NCBI GenBank assembly: GCA_947623455.1 | Contig: OX392527.1 | Location: forward strand, 13,264,001-13,328,000 | Direction of reading: 5' to 3' | DNA: 64,000 nucleotides | DNA from: Mimachlamys varia | Taxonomy: Eukaryota; Mollusca; Bivalvia; Pectinida; Pectinidae | Shown here: positions 59,401 to 64,000 of the stretch, in pieces | How the letters are laid out: each line of letters begins with the position of its first letter | Position numbering within the stretch: position 1 is the first letter of the stretch | The notes under the pieces: generated by a model | Database searches by the model: none | Told to the model about the DNA's origin: nothing | Seen by the model: the letters and a program-made list of their open reading frames with translations, nothing else | Position numbers and translations under genes: made by a program

Positions 59401-59998
59401 ATTGTTACATGAGAATTAGACAATGTTCTCACCCTGTAACATCACTTGCTGACATGTTGGCTGAGTGGGAAGACACCGATCGATGAGCCAAACTTAACTA
59501 GCTTTATAGGCCTTTAGGCAATGTAGACGGTCTTATGATTTGAATATATAGCCCACCAACTGATGATGGTGGGCTAAAAACAGATTCAGGACAAGTTGTA
59601 TGGGTCAAACATTAGGAACGGAATTATAAATACTAAGAACCGTTTCCTAATAAACTGTAAAAAAAATACTAAAACTCCCGTATTCGTCAAAACTGGTGAC
59701 ACGATCCACAATATATCGTTGTTGTATATATCGCAAATGCATATATTTCGTTCACTTCAACTGCTTTGATACAAATATCTAAAACCTCTTAAAATAACAA
59801 AAAAATGCAATTGTTACATCTTTTGTCAATACCTGAATTAGGCCTATGAATAAAGTCACTCGCCTTCTTCTTTCATCCCGACTGCTTCCAAGATCTTAGT
59901 GACAGTGATCATAATTTCAAACGTTTGGTCGACTTTCGTCTAATATAGAACCTGCTACCGGATCGCGAATGACTATCAGGAATATAGTGCTGCAAGCT
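56474..59998. other. INTS15 upstream region, no gene recognised
   Basis: ACGCATGCGCAT at about 56727 resembles an NRF1 site and AAAAATGGCG at about 56758 a YY1 site, possible INTS15 promoter elements. 58551-58590 carries the GGCCCAATGGGCC terminus of the tandem-core family. G-tracts of 10-16 lie at 57121, 58740 and 58860. Open frames here show no family resemblance. Confidence 0.45.
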
Positions 59999-60460
59999 TA
60001 AGGACTCACACAACTAAATAATTTACTATATGTTATTACTAAGCTTTCGAGCTAATAACTTTAATATTTGAAGTTCAACACTTGTGAAAACTGCCTAAAT
60101 TCACAGAAACATACATGACAAAGGCTTCAAGGGGCATTTTATGAGGAGTTTACTGGCATATTAGCTCGCTACAGGCGTCTGCTTCGGACAACCGGAAAAC
60201 ATGTCAAATCAGTGAAATGGGACGGGAACACCCTCTGACATTTGACCCCATATCAATCCGCCATCACAAATCAAAATCTACCAAAAGTATATATTTTTGT
60301 AAAGTTAAATATCTACAGATTTCATTCAATGCAAAATAGGTAAACAATTACCTATTTAAATTACTCAGAATCACTGTACTTAGCCGGAACAAATTTTCAG
60401 TAGGGACTACAAACGTATGAAACACTTCGTGATAGGCTGATTTAGTTGTGTGAGTCCTTA
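59999..60460. mobile_element. MITE-like element, TAAGGACTCACACAACTAAAT termini
   Basis: Inverted ends of about 20 bp: TAAGGACTCACACAACTAAA at 59999 and its complement TTTAGTTGTGTGAGTCCTTA ending at 60460. The 462-bp interior has no clear coding sequence. TA at both ends could be a target duplication. Confidence 0.6.
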
Positions 60461-60863
60461 GGCCTTCTACATTTTTCATCTTCCTTTTTAAATCAAATTG
60501 TTAATACGAAAGAAAAGTTGCATCTAAAGGCTTTAGATAAAAAGCATCAATTTACTTTGTTTTACATATATATAGCAATTGCAGGTTTTATTGAGTTACT
60601 TCCCTTCAGACGGCAAATTCGAAGCATACGGTCATTTTACATTCTTTAAATTCTTTTAGGAATGTTTTTATTAAATCTAGAACAATGGAAAAAAACACGT
60701 AGACTTCTTATTGTTTTTCAATAACATATTTATTATTGACTGTTTTCATATGCTTATAAAACCCGATATGTGTATGTAATATTTTGAAAAAAAAATATGA
60801 AAAAAGCTTACTTTCGCGGGATTCCCCTTTAAATTTAGCCATCCACTGACAGCAAAAGACCAG

Positions 60864-60880
60864 CACGTGGGGTGACGTCA
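60864..60880. promoter_or_regulatory. E-box and CRE pair, candidate promoter
   Basis: CACGTG at 60864-60869 and TGACGTCA at 60873-60880, followed by a CpG-richer stretch (AAGGCGCGACAGC). The downstream gene is unknown; a GTAGGT donor at 61099 could end a short noncoding exon. Confidence 0.35.
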
Positions 60881-62287
60881 ACCTAATGAATATGTAACGA
60901 AATGGCCTGCAAGGCGCGACAGCTATGAGACACGGACATTTTGCGTGTTTTTGGAGGAAATGGAGTTTATTTCTGCGGAAGGAGGATACATTTGACTTGC
61001 ATTTAGGAGGTTTATAAAATAAAAAGTATCCATCTTTCCAACGGTACCAAGCGTTTTTTCGTACCTCAACTAGAAATGTGATTTTTGATGCAAGAAAGGT
61101 AGGTGGGGTCTATTTTTCAATCTGGAAAGCTTTCCACCCTTTAGCTTTTATGACTACTGAGGGGGCATTTTTATCGAAAATTGATCTTAACCCCCCAAAT
61201 GTGTAAAATTACGCTAAACACCCTATTTTAGGTCCAAAACTAGCTGTAACAAATTCTCAGGTCCCTGTGGTCCCTGTGAGTACGATGGCACTGTATTCTC
61301 TGTATTTTTTTTTGTGTGTGAAAAGGTACGAATCTTGGGTGAGAGAGACAAGTTGTGTTTCGTTGGATAGCTCAGTGCAGAACCCGTGTTGAACGTCTTA
61401 CAAAATGTTATTTGTTTCCAGAATGATTTCATGATGCTTGAGGATATTATATGTTCTTAAAAGTTTGCAGCAGATACGGGTTGGGAGAACCGGTTGGTGG
61501 TTTCTGAAGATAGTGCATATGTGCGTGTAGTTGGAAGGGTGCTGACTATCTGATCCGCTAAATACGAGTGTTACTGTCAACCCACCAACAACACATGTAC
61601 ACAAACAAACAAAATAACGGATAGTCGGAACCCTTCGGTGTTCTCACCCTGAGAAATTAGAATTGTCAGACCGTGATGGGAGGGGGTAGGGGGGGGGGAG
61701 TAAGTCAGTGATATCAATTGTATTCATCGTTTGGGTCTTAGGGAGTAACGGCTCTTAATTAATGCGAAATAAAATGTCCGGAGATCCCAATTTTAACTAA
61801 AAGACAGATTTTGTTGAATCTTAACTTGAAGGTTAATTATATTAATATGTTGTTGTGCATCGATATTTCAATTTTAGCCCTTTTTAAGGGAGTAGCAACT
61901 GGTCATTTCATCATAATTTTATTTCCGCTCCTTCACTTTTTTTTTCAAACAGAGATGTAGATCGATATGTAGTTGTATGATGATGGGATGTAGGTCAAGT
62001 TCTAATTTGGTGAAGGTTATCTTTATATCTTCCACAGTTGTGGCCTTAAACTGAAAATTTTAGTAAAATGGTATTGACGACGTTGGAGAGCCTGGTCTAA
62101 CACAATTTGAAATTAGAAAAAAAGGGAGGGGGAATAATTAAATATCAGAACGGGGGCATTCCTGTCACACTGACACATCCAGCCATTTAAACCCTTTTTA
62201 AGCCAGGTTTCACCTTTCTGCATTTTTTTATGCTTACGATTGCTGGTATCATATGACATACGTATCTGATTTTTGAAAAAAAATTTG

Positions 62288-62477
62288 CCCTGGTTTCATC
62301 AACGTTCCTTAACTTAAGGAAATTCCTTAACTTAAAAATCTCCACAGGAAAACATTACAGAATTTAAGGGGAAAATCCTTAGTTAAGGAACTTTCCTTAA
62401 ATTCTGTAATGCTTTCCTATGGAGATTTTTAAGTTAAGGAGTTTCCTTAAGTTAAGGAATGTTGATGAAACCGGGGC
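62288..62477. mobile_element. Foldback (hairpin) element, about 190 bp
   Basis: Two arms of about 90 bp are near-perfect inverted repeats: CCCTGGTTTCATCAACGTTC + CTTAACTTAAGG on the left, CCTTAAGTTAAGGAATGTTG + ATGAAACCGGGG on the right, with a loop of a few bases near 62382. Likely a palindromic MITE. Confidence 0.85.
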
Positions 62478-62615
62478 CTGCAGGTAGGGCGTAATAATTA
62501 TACCTGCTGCCCCCATAGCATGATCGAAGAAGGCGACTAAACTTGGGATCTTATCTTTTCCATTCTTTCTAAACAGCTTTCTTCTTTCTAATGTCTTTCT
62601 TGACTTAACCTCACT

Positions 62616-62956
62616 TTTAGCCTTTAGTTGAGCGTTCGCTCCAGTGAGGAAGGCTGTGGGTTATGTCCCCAGGCCGAGACATACCGGGGTTTTTAACAAT
62701 GGTAGTTACTGCCCCCTGCTTGATGTTCAGCATTATGGGAATGGAACGACTGGTTCGGCCGTTGTCAGTATTATGTGACCGGATGGGGTGTTCTGCTTGG
62801 GGCCTTCGGCAGTATACTTCAGTGTGACAGCACTTTAAATCGGCAAAATACACGAACATACCACAGCCTCCCAGGCAAATACACAACCTCTCAACACATG
62901 ATATACATACCCTGGCTGTTATTGGGACGTAAAATCGACCTAATAACAAAAAAAAA
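62616..62956 (+). mobile_element. tRNA-derived SINE
   Basis: The tRNA-like head has TAGTTGAGCGTTCGCTCCAG (A-box region) and GTGGGTTATGTCCCC (B-box region). A conserved-looking body of about 250 bp follows (TTCAGCATTATGGGAATGGA and CGGCAGTATACTTCAGTGTG), and the tail is CCTAATAAC plus A9. The preceding 62486-62560 (GCATGATCGAAGAAGGCGAC) may be part of a longer composite unit. Confidence 0.75.
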
Positions 62957-64000
62957 CTTCTCCTAACCCTCGCCCTTTAAAGGAAATGTTTATTGTAAAT
63001 TAAAAAGAGGGTTATTAGCCATTGGATTACAGTTCTAATTAGGAATGTCTTTTTATGGTTGATTTCTCACCTTTTCATACATGTGTACATTATCAGGTTT
63101 TCTATGTAAGTCTAATATATATGTATGTTGTTCTAGAATGTCATAGTTTCTTAATTAACTTTTTCAATGTATTGCTTGTTTTTAAATATGCTGTTTCATG
63201 TCTTTTGTACGGTTTCATTTTCTAAACCATGCTGCCATTGATCCATGGCAAATTCCTATTATGTTTGAGGAGTTTTTGTGGCACATTATCAGTTAATGTA
63301 ATGCTAGAGATTTCTTGGACATTATCATTTTCTGCCACTGCCTGCAGTTTTGTGAGTCTGCTCTTTAGATTTGTATTTGTCCCAGTTTGCTTTGTTACAT
63401 TTGTAAACTTTCTGTGGTTTAGTCATTCTACTAGACTAGTCGTGATCTGTTTGGTGTATTGTTGGGAATATGCTGACCTTCTTCAAGATATTTAGGACTT
63501 TGGTAGTCCGAAGGGTTCTGACTCTCTTATCCGCTGGCGGCTCTCAGTACTTTCATTGCTATGGTGGTCAAGGATGATTCAAGATTTGATGAAAAGAAGT
63601 TATCGCTAAACATGTCCAAGAAATACAAAACAGTGTACGTTTGGATCAGAGTCAGGGATCGTATACGTTGGACATTCCAATCGATATATCTAAAATTAAA
63701 GGTTCGTGCTAATATAATTGAAGCTTTAAAATATTTATAGATTCTGCCGATGGGCATATTAATTTGTATAGTGAATAGATAATTAATTCCGAAAGGCAGG
63801 CGGTCGTATGCACATATCGACATTTTTACGCGTATTATTGACATATATTACTGCAAAGACTAATTCTGTTCAGTCCTATATGTATAAAACAGTTGAATGA
63901 TGCAGTTTAGTTCTTATATTTTAATTAATAAATTAAAAGGCGCAGCACATGTTTGTGTGTGTGTTACCTAAATCTGGTGACAGACTCCGTTGGTAGATTC
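62957..64000. other. Right edge, nothing recognised
   Basis: AT-rich. Frames at 63229-63495 (+) and 63527-63844 (-) resemble no family I know and lack splice context. Confidence 0.45.

Noticed and set aside
63527..63844. 105-codon minus-strand frame near the right edge
   Set aside because: No motif, no family resemblance and composition like the surrounding noncoding DNA.

Overview
The window reads as nuclear DNA of a metazoan, most likely a bivalve mollusc. The genes are intron-rich with GT-AG splice sites and AT-rich introns, and they encode recognisable animal orthologues. The repeats include a DIRS-type retrotransposon, a tRNA-derived SINE and elements with a tandem-repeat core and an AGCTCACCTGGCCC-type end, which I associate with bivalve genomes. 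The organism call comes from recognition, not from a search.

Four protein-coding genes were assembled exon by exon with consistent reading phase: (1) REXO5-like RNA exonuclease, + strand, entering at the left edge and ending at 20874; (2) NAA60, Golgi-type N-alpha-acetyltransferase 60, - strand, 38202 to 33168; (3) RRP7A, ribosomal RNA-processing protein 7, + strand, 40415 to 50359; (4) INTS15 (C7orf26), an Integrator subunit, - strand, 56473 to 52614. NAA60 and RRP7A are head to head across about 2.2 kb that holds NRF1-like and ETS-like motifs. RRP7A and INTS15 converge. REXO5 and NAA60 converge across 12 kb of repeats.

The rest is mostly repeats. At least a dozen minisatellite arrays (units of 27 to 63 bp) fill roughly a quarter of the window. 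A complete-looking 6.3 kb DIRS retrotransposon (6441-12783) sits inside one of them, within an intron of REXO5. It has gag, reverse transcriptase/RNase H/methyltransferase-like and tyrosine recombinase frames, identical 151-bp inverted repeats, and an internal complementary region that spells out the joined termini. Several MITE-like elements, a SINE and two or more tandem-core elements are also present.

The most unusual signal is where the minisatellites sit. Three arrays (RRP7A exons 2 and 5, NAA60 exon 3) are tandem copies of an exon 3' end together with its own 5' splice site, so each intron starts with tens of duplicated donor sites. INTS15 exon 3 shows a two-copy version that includes the acceptor. 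In REXO5 three further arrays abut splice sites, and their units carry branch-point-like motifs. The right-hand 7.5 kb (56.5-64 kb) holds no gene I can recognise.
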